Below are positions 17,714 through 26,782 of a DNA stretch of 58,487 nucleotides, one piece after another. Location: assembly GCA_934446065.1 (NCBI GenBank), contig CAKSDP010000010.1, positions 1-58,487 of the forward strand, in the 5' to 3' direction. The DNA comes from an uncultured Eubacteriales bacterium. Its GTDB lineage: Bacteria > Bacillota > Clostridia > Oscillospirales > CAG-272. Numbering within the stretch: the first letter of the stretch is position 1; every line of letters starts with the position of its first letter. A model generated the notes under the pieces. The model did not search any database. It had not been told where the DNA came from and worked only from the letters and a program-made list of their open reading frames with translations. Made by a program: the position numbers and the translations under genes.

Positions 17714-18392
17714 TAAAAACGTAAAAACAAGCGAGCTTTTCTCGTGCGACACATTCTATCTGACAGAATTCTTCGCCCGGCACGAATATCCGTGGGAAAT
17801 GCTCCCCGAGATCGGGGAGCTTGCGGCAAAGCTTATAGAGAATCCTCCAAAGGGATTTTCGCTTCTCGCGCCGGGGATTCTCGTCGGCGAGGGCGTCACG
17901 ATACACGAGAGCGCAGTGCTTGAAGCTCCCGTGATACTCGGCGAGGGATGCACCGTCAGACCGGGCGCATACCTTCGCGGAAATGTGATCGCGGGCAAGG
18001 GCTGCGTCATCGGCAACTCCACCGAGGTAAAGAACGCGATCCTGCTCGACTTCGCGCAGGTGCCGCACTACAACTACGTCGGCGACTCCATACTCGGAAA
18101 CCGCGCGCACACGGGCGCTGGCGCAGTCTGTTCAAACCTCAAGGCAGACGGACTGCCGGTCGTCGTGCGCGGAAAAACAGAATACAAAACGGGGCTGCGC
18201 AAGTTCGGCGCAATCCTCGGCGACCGCGCCGACATCGGCTGCGGGTGCGTGCTGAATCCCGGCACCGTTATCGGCAGAAACACAAGCGTCTATCCGCTGA
18301 CATCCGTGCGCGGGGTCATTCCGTCAAACTGCATTGTAAAAGGCGCTTCAAATATTGTTGAAAGAGAGGAGAGACGCATATGTGCGGAATAA
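17706..18392 (+). CDS. Left-handed beta-helix acyltransferase, GlmU C-terminal-like
   Basis: 228 residues from a GTG start inside the end of the mutase gene. A helical N-terminal part of about 55 residues is followed by hexapeptide repeats (ILVGEGVTIHESAVLEAPVI). The GlmU acetyltransferase features are kept: IGNSTEVKNA, VPHYNYVGDS with the catalytic histidine, and TGAGAVCSNLKAD. The uridylyltransferase half of GlmU, with its GxGxRM loop, is absent. Likely reaction is acetyl-CoA-dependent N-acetylation of GlcN-1-P, the step after GlmM. Similar proteins are often labelled UDP-GlcNAc pyrophosphorylase without having that domain. Its stop lies 13 bases inside glmS, so the three genes are tightly coupled. 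Confidence 0.82.
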   Translation: MNDKNVKTSELFSCDTFYLTEFFARHEYPWEMLPEIGELAAKLIENPPKGFSLLAPGILVGEGVTIHESAVLEAPVILGEGCTVRPGAYLRGNVIAGKGCVIGNSTEVKNAILLDFAQVPHYNYVGDSILGNRAHTGAGAVCSNLKADGLPVVVRGKTEYKTGLRKFGAILGDRADIGCGCVLNPGTVIGRNTSVYPLTSVRGVIPSNCIVKGASNIVEREERRICAE

Positions 18393-20209
18393 TCGGATAC
18401 ACGGGGAGCGGCGGCGCAAAGGATGTGCTGCTGCACGGCCTTGCGGCGCTGGAATACAGGGGCTATGACTCGGCGGGGATCGCGATCGCCGATAAAGACG
18501 GCGCAGTTCACTGCATAAAAAGCCGCGGACGCGTGTCCTCTCTTGCAGAGAAAGCAGAGGGCGCACCCGACGGAACATTCGGCATCGGTCACACGCGATG
18601 GGCAACGCACGGCGCTCCGACCGAGATCAACGCGCATCCTCACAGATCGAAGAATCTCACGCTCGTACACAACGGCATTCTCGACAACTGCACAGAAATA
18701 CGGAAAATGCTCGCGGATCACGGATACACGTTTGAAAGCGAGACCGACACGGAGTGCATCGCGCACCTGATCGACCTCGAATACACCCGCACCGGCACGC
18801 CGGAGGGCGCGATCTACTCCGCGATGGAGCAGATGCGCGGCTCATACGCGCTCGGCATCCTGTTCTGCGACTATCCCGAGATGATCTACGCGGTGCGGCA
18901 CGACAGCCCGCTCGTACTCGCCGTCGGCGATGACGGATGCTACATCGCGTCAGACGTGCCCGCCGTGCTCGACTACACGCGAAACATTCTGCGTCCGCCG
19001 CAGGGGCAGGTATGCTGCGTCCGCCGCGACGGGATCTTCTTCGTCGAACGGGACGGGACCATGGTGCGCGAGGAAGCGGAGCCGTTCACCGGCACGATCG
19101 GTGCAGCTACGATGGACGGATATTCGAGCTTCATGGAAAAGGAGATCTGCGAGCAGCCGCAGGCGATACGGCACGCGGTACTCTCGCGGACAGGTCCCGA
19201 CGGGCTCCCGGACTTTTCGTCGGACGGGATCCCCGACACTCTCTGGAGCGAGACCGACAGCATTGCCATCGTCGGATGCGGCTCCGCGACACACGCCGCA
19301 CTGCTCGGCAGACATCTGATCGAGTCGCTTGCGGGTATTCCCGTTACGGTCAACACGGCGTCGGAGTACAGGTACGCGCCGCCCGCGATGCACGGGCGCA
19401 CTCTTGTGATCCCGATATCGCAGTCCGGCGAGACTGCGGACACCCTCGCGGCACTTCGTCTTGCCAAGAAGAACGGTCTTGACTCCCTTGCGATAGTCAA
19501 CGCCGTCGCGTCGTCCGTCGCGGTCGAGTCCGACTATGTTCTCTATCAGGGCGCAGGTCCCGAGATCGCAGTCGCAACGACGAAGGGATACACGACGCAG
19601 GCGGTGATCCTCACAGTGGTCGCGATAAAGCTCGCGCTTATGCGCGGACGGCTTGATCCCGTACGCGCGTCATATCTCATGCGCGCGCTCTCGGAGGAGC
19701 TGCCCCGTGCGATCGAGACGGTGATCGCCGACAAGGACGGAATCTCTGCGATTGCAGAGCTTCTGCGGGATCGCGAGGATGTGTACTTCATCGGGCGCGG
19801 GCCGGACTTTCCCGCCTGTACCGAGTGCTCTCTCAAGCTCAAGGAGATATCATATATCCACAGTGAAGCATATGCCGCAGGCGAGCTTAAGCACGGCACA
19901 CTCTCGCTCATCGAGCAGGACACGCCGCTCATCGCACTCGCGACAGACGCGCTGTATCACGATAAGACCGCAGGCAATATTGCCGAAGTCCGCGCTCGCG
20001 GCGGACGCACGGTGCTGCTCTGCACGCCCGATTTTCCGAACGCACATGATGTGGCGGACACGGTGTTCACCCTTCCTTCTCTTCCGCAAGAATTTGCGTG
20101 CATCGCGGCAGTCGCAGCGTCTCAGCTGTTCGCTCTGCGCTGTGCGCAGATGCGCGGGTGCGATGTTGATCACCCGAGAAACCTCGCAAAATCGGTCACA
20201 GTTGAATAA
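18380..20209 (+). CDS. glmS: Glutamine-fructose-6-phosphate aminotransferase (isomerising)
   Basis: 609 residues, the usual length. It makes glucosamine-6-phosphate from fructose-6-phosphate and glutamine, the committed step to UDP-GlcNAc. The N-terminal nucleophile Cys follows the initiator Met (MCGIIGYTG), and EYRGYDSAGIA and the HTRWATHG loop are present. Two SIS sugar-isomerase domains follow (PISQSGETADTLAAL), with the C-terminal HPRNLAKSVTVE. In many Firmicutes glmS is controlled by a self-cleaving ribozyme in its leader. Here it is third in an operon with a 13-base overlap, leaving no room for one, which is consistent with control by another route. Confidence 0.97.
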   Translation: MCGIIGYTGSGGAKDVLLHGLAALEYRGYDSAGIAIADKDGAVHCIKSRGRVSSLAEKAEGAPDGTFGIGHTRWATHGAPTEINAHPHRSKNLTLVHNGILDNCTEIRKMLADHGYTFESETDTECIAHLIDLEYTRTGTPEGAIYSAMEQMRGSYALGILFCDYPEMIYAVRHDSPLVLAVGDDGCYIASDVPAVLDYTRNILRPPQGQVCCVRRDGIFFVERDGTMVREEAEPFTGTIGAATMDGYSSFMEKEICEQPQAIRHAVLSRTGPDGLPDFSSDGIPDTLWSETDSIAIVGCGSATHAALLGRHLIESLAGIPVTVNTASEYRYAPPAMHGRTLVIPISQSGETADTLAALRLAKKNGLDSLAIVNAVASSVAVESDYVLYQGAGPEIAVATTKGYTTQAVILTVVAIKLALMRGRLDPVRASYLMRALSEELPRAIETVIADKDGISAIAELLRDREDVYFIGRGPDFPACTECSLKLKEISYIHSEAYAAGELKHGTLSLIEQDTPLIALATDALYHDKTAGNIAEVRARGGRTVLLCTPDFPNAHDVADTVFTLPSLPQEFACIAAVAASQLFALRCAQMRGCDVDHPRNLAKSVTVE

Positions 20210-20220
20210 ATCCGCGCAAA

Positions 20221-20247
20221 CGGGCTGTCTCTGACAGCCCGTTTTTT
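20221..20247 (+). terminator. Rho-independent terminator of the glm operon
   Basis: CGGGCTGTC-TCT-GACAGCCCG followed by six T. Confidence 0.93.
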
Positions 20248-20273
20248 GAGTCCTCTGCGGCTCTTTTGCGCAC

Positions 20274-20302
20274 TTGACAAGCATTTGCGCTCATGATATA
20301 AT
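20274..20302 (+). promoter_or_regulatory. Sigma-A promoter of the NusG-II/Gx/ApbE operon
   Basis: Consensus TTGACA (20274-20279), a 17-base spacer and TATAAT (20297-20302), about 39 bases before the first start codon. Confidence 0.88.
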
Positions 20303-20340
20303 ACTATAATGAATATTTTTGTAGAGAGTCCTGCGCAAAT

Positions 20341-20727
20341 ATGAAGAAACAGGCATACAAAACAAAGGTCGGTGTACCGGACATTGCAGTCATTGCGGCG
20401 GCGATAATCATAGGCATTCTGCCGCTTGTGCTGCGCCACGGCGGGAATACTGTCGCGATAAAGTACAACGGTATCACACAGAACTACCCTCTGTCGGACG
20501 ACAGGGTGGTAAATATCGACTCCGGCACTTACTCGCTGACGCTCGAGATAAAGGACGGTTGCGCCAGAGTCACCGACAGCGACTGTCCCGACAAGCTGTG
20601 CGTAAGGCACGGCGCTGCGTCGCGGGCGGGCGACACGATCGTATGCGTTCCCGCAGGCGTGATAGTACAGATTTCGGGCGAGGAGGATAGCGATGCGCCG
20701 GACGCCATCGCCGGCAAAGCCGGCTGA
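20341..20727 (+). CDS. NusG domain II-containing membrane-anchored protein
   Basis: 128 residues. One N-terminal transmembrane segment (about 14-31, DIAVIAAAIIIGILPLVL) is followed by an extracytoplasmic NusG_II-type beta domain with a conserved cysteine pair (DSDCPDKLCVRHG). It is not the transcription factor NusG: the NGN and KOW parts are missing. This family commonly sits beside a Gx transporter gene and apbE in Firmicutes, as here. The role is unknown, but the context suggests a part in flavin attachment or electron transfer at the membrane. The next gene starts 35 bases before its stop. Confidence 0.85.
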   Translation: MKKQAYKTKVGVPDIAVIAAAIIIGILPLVLRHGGNTVAIKYNGITQNYPLSDDRVVNIDSGTYSLTLEIKDGCARVTDSDCPDKLCVRHGAASRAGDTIVCVPAGVIVQISGEEDSDAPDAIAGKAG

Positions 20728-21247
20728 GCTTACGTGGCTCCTTTACACCTCCGCATTTCTTGCGGCGGCACTGATGCTGTCGTTTCTCGAGAATGTTCTT
20801 CTCGCCTCGGAGCTTGCCGTGCTTCCGGGCGCAAAGCTCGGTCTTGCGAATGCAGCCGTGCTTCTTGCGGCGCACATATGCGGATTTCCGTCGGCTGTCG
20901 CCGTATCCGTCATGCGAGCCGTCCTGTCATTTCTTTTGTTCGGAAACTACGTATCGTTTCTGTACTCCGCGGCGGGCGCCGCACTGTCGCTCTGTGCTCT
21001 CGCCGCAATCATGCGGTGCCGTGCACTGAGCTTTCTCGGAAAAAGCGCCGTCTGCGCCGTGTTCTACAACATCGGTCAAACTCTCTGTGCCGTGATGATG
21101 CTCGGTAACGCCGCGCTGTCACTTATATCTTACATGATCATCGCCGGAGCGATATGCGGAAGCCTTACGGGTATCGTTCTGAACCTCATATATCCCGCGC
21201 TGTACCGTGAGGTAAAACCAAAAGAAAGGAGCGTCCGAATCTCATGA
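20693..21247 (+). CDS. Gx transporter family protein (heptaprenyl diphosphate synthase component I-like)
   Basis: 184 residues, almost all hydrophobic, with about five transmembrane helices (LLYTSAFLAAALMLSFLENV; GAKLGLANAAVLLAAHI). The family name comes from an annotated heptaprenyl diphosphate synthase subunit, but it resembles ECF-type substrate-binding membrane proteins. Its constant neighbours NusG-II and ApbE suggest that it moves a quinone or flavin precursor. GAGGAGG precedes the ATG. The stop overlaps the apbE start (ATGA). Confidence 0.85.
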   Translation: MRRTPSPAKPAELTWLLYTSAFLAAALMLSFLENVLLASELAVLPGAKLGLANAAVLLAAHICGFPSAVAVSVMRAVLSFLLFGNYVSFLYSAAGAALSLCALAAIMRCRALSFLGKSAVCAVFYNIGQTLCAVMMLGNAALSLISYMIIAGAICGSLTGIVLNLIYPALYREVKPKERSVRIS

Positions 21248-22290
21248 GATGTGCTGCAACTGTAATGACTGCGGCTGTACTTGCCGCCTCACTCGCGCTT
21301 TTCTCGGGTTGCTCCGCAAAACCGAGCTTCGAGGAGCGCGACTATCTCTGCATGGACACCGTGTTTTCCCTAAAGATCAGCCGCTCCGGCTCGACCGAAG
21401 AATATGATCCCGCGTCTGTCGCCGATGGATGCGAAAGGCTTTCGGATGAGATCGACTGTGCGCTTTCCGCGACAAAGACCGATTCTGACACGAGCGACTT
21501 CAACAAAGAGGTGTCGGCGATAATCGACGCCGACCCGTATTTCATCGACGCCGCGAAAATATCGCTTGACTTGTCAGCCGCAACGGAGGGAGCGTTCGAC
21601 CCGACCATCGGTGCTCTCACGTCTCTCTGGAATGTGAAGGGCGGCGGTCCCGTTCCCTCAGACGAGGCGATCACGGAAGCACTGACTCACACCGGCACCG
21701 ACAAGATTGAGATATCCGACGACAGTATCCGCAAAAGCGACACGTCTCTCATGCTTGATTTCGGCGCTGTCGGCAAGGGCTTTGCCGCGCAGAAGCTGAT
21801 CGAATACATCGCAAATGCGAGCGCCGACTACGGGATCGTATCGGCGGGTAGGACCGTCGGCGTATTCGGCGAGAAGCCGGACAAAAAGCCGTTCCGCATC
21901 GGCATTGCCGATCCCGGCGATTCCGACGGAGTTGTCGGTTACGTAAGCGTCACCGGCGGGTTTGTGTCGGTTGCCGGCGACTATGAAACGTATTTTGTCG
22001 AGGACGGTGTGAAGTATCACCACATAATGGATCCCGAAACCGGTCGTCCCGCGGAAAGCGGTCTGTCGAGCGTCGCCGTTCTCTCGCAGAACGGATCCGC
22101 CGCCGATGCCCTGTCAACTGCTCTGTTCGTAATGGGCAAGGATCGCGCGATGGAGCTGTACCGCTCCGGCACGCTGAGGTTTGAGGCAATGTTCATCTCG
22201 CACGACGGGATAATCGACATGACGGACGGATTTGCAGACTCGTTTGAGCTGTCAGGCGACACATACACGATAGAAACCACGTCAAAGTAA
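21244..22290 (+). CDS. apbE: FAD:protein FMN transferase (ApbE lipoprotein)
   Basis: 348 residues. A lipoprotein signal ends at the LFSGC lipobox, so the enzyme is anchored outside the membrane. ApbE transfers FMN from FAD to a threonine of target flavoproteins such as Rnf or Nqr subunits and extracellular reductases. Visible features are the start YLCMDTVFSLKI, the DFGAVGKGFAAQKL loop, and YHHIMDPETGRPA near the C-terminus. No DGxSGAT-type target site was noticed in neighbouring genes, so the target lies elsewhere. It is the third gene of a tightly overlapping operon and may be co-transcribed with miaB, which begins 17 bases later. Confidence 0.95.
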   Translation: MRCAATVMTAAVLAASLALFSGCSAKPSFEERDYLCMDTVFSLKISRSGSTEEYDPASVADGCERLSDEIDCALSATKTDSDTSDFNKEVSAIIDADPYFIDAAKISLDLSAATEGAFDPTIGALTSLWNVKGGGPVPSDEAITEALTHTGTDKIEISDDSIRKSDTSLMLDFGAVGKGFAAQKLIEYIANASADYGIVSAGRTVGVFGEKPDKKPFRIGIADPGDSDGVVGYVSVTGGFVSVAGDYETYFVEDGVKYHHIMDPETGRPAESGLSSVAVLSQNGSAADALSTALFVMGKDRAMELYRSGTLRFEAMFISHDGIIDMTDGFADSFELSGDTYTIETTSK

Positions 22291-22307
22291 GATACAAAGG
22301 AAATTTT

Positions 22308-23708
22308 ATGATACCTGAAAACATTCGGATGCCCGAGGACGTGCGCCGTTATACCGACGCCGTGCGCGGCATCATGCGCGACAGAGGCTGCCGCCCCGCC
22401 GCGTTCATCCGCACATTCGGCTGCCAGCAGAATGAAGCCGACAGCGAGCGTCTCGCCGGTCTTTGCCGCGCGATGGGCTACACTATCACAGATGTTCCCG
22501 AGGAGGCGGAGCTTATTCTCGTGAACACGTGCGCCGTAAGAGAGCACGCCGAGAAAAAAGCACTGTCGATCATCGGATCGTACAAGCATCTGCGCGAAAA
22601 GAATCCCGCGCTTATAATCGGCGTCGGCGGATGCATGGTCACACAGGGGCACCGCGCGGACAAGCTCAAGATGAGCTACCCGTACGTCAACTTCGTGTTC
22701 GACACGGGTTCGCTGCACAAGCTGCCCGAGCTTGTATACGGAGCGCTTTCCGGCGGCGGGCGCCGGATCGAATCGTGCGGCGAAAAATTTGAGATAACCG
22801 AGGGCATACCGGTCGCGCCAACGACGCCGTACAAGGCGTGGCTGTCAATAATGTATGGCTGCAACAATTTCTGCACATACTGCATCGTACCGTATGTCCG
22901 CGGACGCGAGCGCAGCCGCACACCCGATGATATTCTCGAGGAGGCTCGCCGCCTGATCGACGGCGGTGCGCTCGACATAACGCTTCTCGGGCAGAACGTG
23001 AACTCCTACGGTCGCGGATGCGATTTTGACTGTGATATTGCCGATCTCATGCGCATGATATGCAGAATTCCCGGCGATTTCAGGCTTCGGTTCATGACAA
23101 GTCACCCGAAGGACGCGTCCGACAAGCTGATCGCCGTTATGGCGGAGGAGAAGGTCGTACCGCACTTTCATCTCCCGCTTCAGTCAGGCTCAGACGATGT
23201 TCTGCGCCGCATGAACAGGCGCTACACCTCAGAGGATTATCTGAGGATCGTTGAAAAGCTGAAGCGTGCCGTACCGGATGTGAGCATAACCTCCGACATA
23301 ATCGTCGGGTTCCCCGGCGAGAGCGACGCCGATTTTGAGGACACGCTCCGCGTTATCCGCGAGGTGGAATACGATATGCTGTTCTCGTTCATATATTCGC
23401 CGAGGGTAGGAACCCCCGCTGCGGACATGGACGGGCAGATCCCAAAGGCAGTTTCAAATGAGCGTTTTGACAGGCTTCTCGCCCTTCAGAACGACATTTC
23501 GATCGCGCGCAACCGCCGATTCATCGGTCGGGAAATGACCGTGCTTGCCGAAGAGGTGAGCCGCACGGACAAGTGCATGATCACCGGTCGCGGCGATCCG
23601 GTAAGGCCGGTGCATTTCGCCGCATCTCCCGATGTGATCGGGAAGAATATCAAAGTAAGAATTGACGACGCCGATACGTTTTCACTTATCGCGTCAGTCA
23701 TAAAATAA
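22308..23708 (+). CDS. miaB: tRNA-2-methylthio-N6-dimethylallyladenosine synthase
   Basis: 466 residues. It is a radical SAM methylthiotransferase that converts i6A37 to ms2i6A37 in tRNAs reading UNN codons. The N-terminal cluster uses the cysteines of TFGCQQNEADSER, VNTCAVREHA and GGCMVTQG. The radical SAM cluster is CNNFCTYC, preceded by AWLSIMYG and followed by VPYVRGRERSR. A TRAM domain (FIGREMTVLAEE) ends the protein. AAAGGAAA precedes the start. It is followed by a ylbF-type gene, mutS and mutL, the same order as in Bacillus subtilis (miaB-ymcA-cotE-mutS-mutL) without cotE. Confidence 0.97.
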   Translation: MIPENIRMPEDVRRYTDAVRGIMRDRGCRPAAFIRTFGCQQNEADSERLAGLCRAMGYTITDVPEEAELILVNTCAVREHAEKKALSIIGSYKHLREKNPALIIGVGGCMVTQGHRADKLKMSYPYVNFVFDTGSLHKLPELVYGALSGGGRRIESCGEKFEITEGIPVAPTTPYKAWLSIMYGCNNFCTYCIVPYVRGRERSRTPDDILEEARRLIDGGALDITLLGQNVNSYGRGCDFDCDIADLMRMICRIPGDFRLRFMTSHPKDASDKLIAVMAEEKVVPHFHLPLQSGSDDVLRRMNRRYTSEDYLRIVEKLKRAVPDVSITSDIIVGFPGESDADFEDTLRVIREVEYDMLFSFIYSPRVGTPAADMDGQIPKAVSNERFDRLLALQNDISIARNRRFIGREMTVLAEEVSRTDKCMITGRGDPVRPVHFAASPDVIGKNIKVRIDDADTFSLIASVIK

Positions 23709-23734
23709 ATTATTAAAAGGCAGGTATAACCCCA

Positions 23735-24145
23735 ATGGCAAACGAAATCCTTACAGAAAATCTCAAGTCCGCGACCCACGCGCTCGGCGAGCTTATCAAA
23801 GCCGATCCCCGCACTGCGGCGCTCAAGGCTGCGGCTGACAAATACAACACCTCGGACGAGCTCAACCGTCTTATCACCGAGTACAACGTTCAGCAGACCG
23901 CTCTCTCAAACGAATATGCAAAGGACGAGCGCGATGAGGCGATCATTCACTCCATCGAGAACAGAATGAACGAGCTGTACGATGAAGTCACCGGCAACGC
24001 GACCTACTCCGACTATGTACGCGCAAAAGAGGAGTACGACGCACTTTACAACGAAGTTCTTGCCGAGCTTGAATTTGCGATCACCGGCAACCGCCCCTGC
24101 GCACACGACTGCTCCTGCTGCGGCGGCGGATGCCACGAGCACTGA
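23735..24145 (+). CDS. YlbF/YmcA family protein with C-terminal cysteine cluster
   Basis: 136 residues. Long helices fill most of the protein (ATHALGELIKADPRTAALK, YNTSDELNRLITEYN). The end is a cysteine/histidine tail, CAHDCSCCGGGCHEH. In B. subtilis YmcA, YlbF and YaaT form the Ric complex, which carries Fe-S clusters and acts in mRNA processing, biofilm formation and sporulation; YlbF carries C-terminal cysteines. The tail here has five cysteines and three histidines, so binding of an Fe-S cluster or zinc is likely. It lies between miaB, itself an Fe-S enzyme, and mutS, in the position of ymcA. Confidence 0.85.
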   Translation: MANEILTENLKSATHALGELIKADPRTAALKAAADKYNTSDELNRLITEYNVQQTALSNEYAKDERDEAIIHSIENRMNELYDEVTGNATYSDYVRAKEEYDALYNEVLAELEFAITGNRPCAHDCSCCGGGCHEH

Positions 24146-24188
24146 TACAATCTAAACTTAATGCCGTTTCGGCACGGAGGAATTACTC

Positions 24189-26765
24189 TTGGCTTACTCT
24201 CCCATGATGCAGCAATATTTCAAAATAAAAGATGAATACAAGGACTATATCCTGTTCTTCAGGCTGGGAGATTTTTACGAAATGTTCTTCGAGGACGCGC
24301 AGATCGTCTCGAAGGAGCTTGAACTGACGCTGACCGGCAGAGACTGCGGTGAGGGACGCGCTCCGATGTGCGGCGTTCCTTACCACTCAGCCGAAAGCTA
24401 CATAGGACGCCTGATCGAGAAGGGATTCAAGGTCGCGATATGCGAACAGACGGAGGACCCCGCAACAGTGACCAAGGGGATCGTCCGCCGCGAGGTGATC
24501 CGCGTGATAACGCCCGGAACGCTCATCGAATCCGAGCTTATGTGCGACACGGTAAACAACTACCTCTGCACTATATACAGGGGCATGGACGGGCTCGGCG
24601 TGTGCTTTGTTGACATCTCCACGGCTTACATAACCGCGACACATCTTCCCGAGGACGATGACGGCGCGCTTATTCTGTCGGAGGTATCGACATTCTCACC
24701 GCGCGAGATCATCATAAACGAGGATCGCGCACGATTCCCGACGGTCGAGAGCTACACGTCGCGTCACGAAAACGAGATCCTGCTTGAGACTCTGCCCTCT
24801 CTTTTTGGCGATCGCGAGACCGCCGTAGAGGCGGGCAGACGTTTTTCCGTTCCCGACGGGACGTCCGCGTCGATCCTACACGCAGTTGCGGCGGCACTTG
24901 AATACATACGCAAGACCCAGCTCCGCGAGCCGGATTTCCTGCACGATCTCGTAATATACGAAAACTCGCAGTACCTCGAGATGGACACCTCGACGAGGCG
25001 CAATCTTGAGCTTTGCGAGACGATGCTGACGAAAGACAAGCGAGGCTCGCTTCTGTGGGTGCTTGACAAGACCTGCACTGCGGCAGGCGCGCGTCTTCTC
25101 AGATACAGGATCGAGCATCCGCTGACGAGCGCCGCAAGGATCACGAAAAGGCAAGCCGTTGTTGCGTCGCTTCTCGACAACTTCATGCTGCGCGAGGAAG
25201 CGCGACTGAAGCTTGAGTCCGTGCTTGATCTCGAACGGCTTATCACAAAAGTTACATACAAAACAGCCGGCGCACGTGAGCTTCGTGCGATCGCGCAGAC
25301 CGCGTCGGTTCTGCCGGAGATGCGGCAGATGCTCGTCTCGTCCGACACTCCGGAGCTTTGCGAGCTTGGATGCAGGCTCGACCCGCTATCCGACATATTC
25401 GAGAAGATCGATGAGGCGATAGTTGAAACTCCGCCGTTTCAGGTGCGTGAGGGCGGCATAATAAAAGACGGCTACAACGCGACGGTTGACGAGCTTCGCT
25501 CCGTTATAAACAACAGCGAAGGATGGCTTGAAAGGATCGCCGAGACCGAGCGCGAGAGATGCGGCGTCAAAAATCTGCGCATCGGCTACAACCGCGTGTT
25601 CGGCTACTACATCGAGCTTCCCCGCTCGGCTGCCGATTCTGTTCCCGAGGACTACATCCGCAAGCAGACGCTCAGCAACTGCGAGCGCTACATCACCGAA
25701 GGACTGAAGGAAGCCGAGACCACGATTCTCGGCGCTTCCGACCGCATCAAGGCGCTCGAATACGAGCTGTTCTCAGAGGTGCGCGATGCCGTAGCAAAAG
25801 AAGAACTGCGGATCAGGGCTACCGCTGCGGCGCTCGCCGAGCTTGATTTCTTCATATCGCTCGCGTCTGTCGCGGCGTCAGGCGGATACGTCTGCCCCGA
25901 TGTTGACGAGAGCGACGTGATCGACATAAAGGACGGCAGACACCCTGTCGTCGAGCAGTTCGTCCGCGACTCGTATTTCGTTCCGAACGACAGCCTTCTC
26001 GACTGCAAGGCGAACCGTCTGCTTCTGATCACCGGTCCGAATATGGCGGGAAAATCGACGTATATGCGCCAGACTGCGCTCATCATTCTCATGGCGCAGA
26101 TCGGCTCGTTCGTACCCGCCGCGTCCGCAAGAATCGGAATCGTGGACAAGCTCTTCACGCGAGTCGGCGCATCCGACGATCTTGCGGCAGGCCAATCGAC
26201 ATTCATGCTCGAGATGAAGGAAGTTTCCTACATTCTGAAAAACGCGACGAAGCGCAGCTTCATAATCTACGATGAGATCGGGCGCGGCACGAGCACATAC
26301 GACGGCATGAGCATCGCAAGGGCTGTCGCCGAATACACGCTCGGTCGCTCTGTCGGAGCGAAGTCGATGTTCGCGACTCACTATCATGAGTTGACATCTC
26401 TCGAGGGCGAGCTTGACGGTGTTGTAAACTACAATGTTGCCGCGAAGAAGCGCGGCGACGATGTAACGTTTTTGCGCAAGATAGTGCGCGGTCCCGCCGA
26501 CGACAGCTACGGAATCGAGGTGGCAAAGCTTGCCGGTGTTCCGGACAAGGTCATCCGCCGTGCGAAGGAAATACTCGCCGAGCTTGAGAGCGACGTTCAG
26601 CCGACAAAGCAGACAAAGTCTCACGGCGAGGTATCGGAAAATCTCTCGATATTCGAGAACGTTGCTGACACTATCCGCGGCGAGATCGAAGCGACCGACA
26701 TAAACACGCTCACCCCGATCGAAGCAATGAACCTTATTTACGAATGGAAGCGTAGGCTTTCATGA
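24189..26765 (+). CDS. mutS: DNA mismatch repair protein MutS
   Basis: 858 residues. It recognises mismatches and small loops. The mismatch-binding N-terminus shows FFRLGDFYEMFFEDA, with the Phe-x-Glu wedge in FYEMF. Connector, lever and clamp domains follow. The ATPase has the Walker A loop GPNMAGKSTYMRQ, DELGRGTSTYDG-like sequence (DEIGRGTSTYDG) and the ATHYHELT segment. The start is a TTG eight bases after GGAGG; the first ATG is five codons later. It is followed after 17 bases by mutL. Confidence 0.97.
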   Translation: MAYSPMMQQYFKIKDEYKDYILFFRLGDFYEMFFEDAQIVSKELELTLTGRDCGEGRAPMCGVPYHSAESYIGRLIEKGFKVAICEQTEDPATVTKGIVRREVIRVITPGTLIESELMCDTVNNYLCTIYRGMDGLGVCFVDISTAYITATHLPEDDDGALILSEVSTFSPREIIINEDRARFPTVESYTSRHENEILLETLPSLFGDRETAVEAGRRFSVPDGTSASILHAVAAALEYIRKTQLREPDFLHDLVIYENSQYLEMDTSTRRNLELCETMLTKDKRGSLLWVLDKTCTAAGARLLRYRIEHPLTSAARITKRQAVVASLLDNFMLREEARLKLESVLDLERLITKVTYKTAGARELRAIAQTASVLPEMRQMLVSSDTPELCELGCRLDPLSDIFEKIDEAIVETPPFQVREGGIIKDGYNATVDELRSVINNSEGWLERIAETERERCGVKNLRIGYNRVFGYYIELPRSAADSVPEDYIRKQTLSNCERYITEGLKEAETTILGASDRIKALEYELFSEVRDAVAKEELRIRATAAALAELDFFISLASVAASGGYVCPDVDESDVIDIKDGRHPVVEQFVRDSYFVPNDSLLDCKANRLLLITGPNMAGKSTYMRQTALIILMAQIGSFVPAASARIGIVDKLFTRVGASDDLAAGQSTFMLEMKEVSYILKNATKRSFIIYDEIGRGTSTYDGMSIARAVAEYTLGRSVGAKSMFATHYHELTSLEGELDGVVNYNVAAKKRGDDVTFLRKIVRGPADDSYGIEVAKLAGVPDKVIRRAKEILAELESDVQPTKQTKSHGEVSENLSIFENVADTIRGEIEATDINTLTPIEAMNLIYEWKRRLS

Positions 26766-26782
26766 CCAAGGCATGGTGACAT

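Noticed and set aside
18250..18380. glmS ribozyme
   Set aside because: glmS starts 13 bases inside the preceding gene, and that stretch is coding; no ribozyme core is seen.
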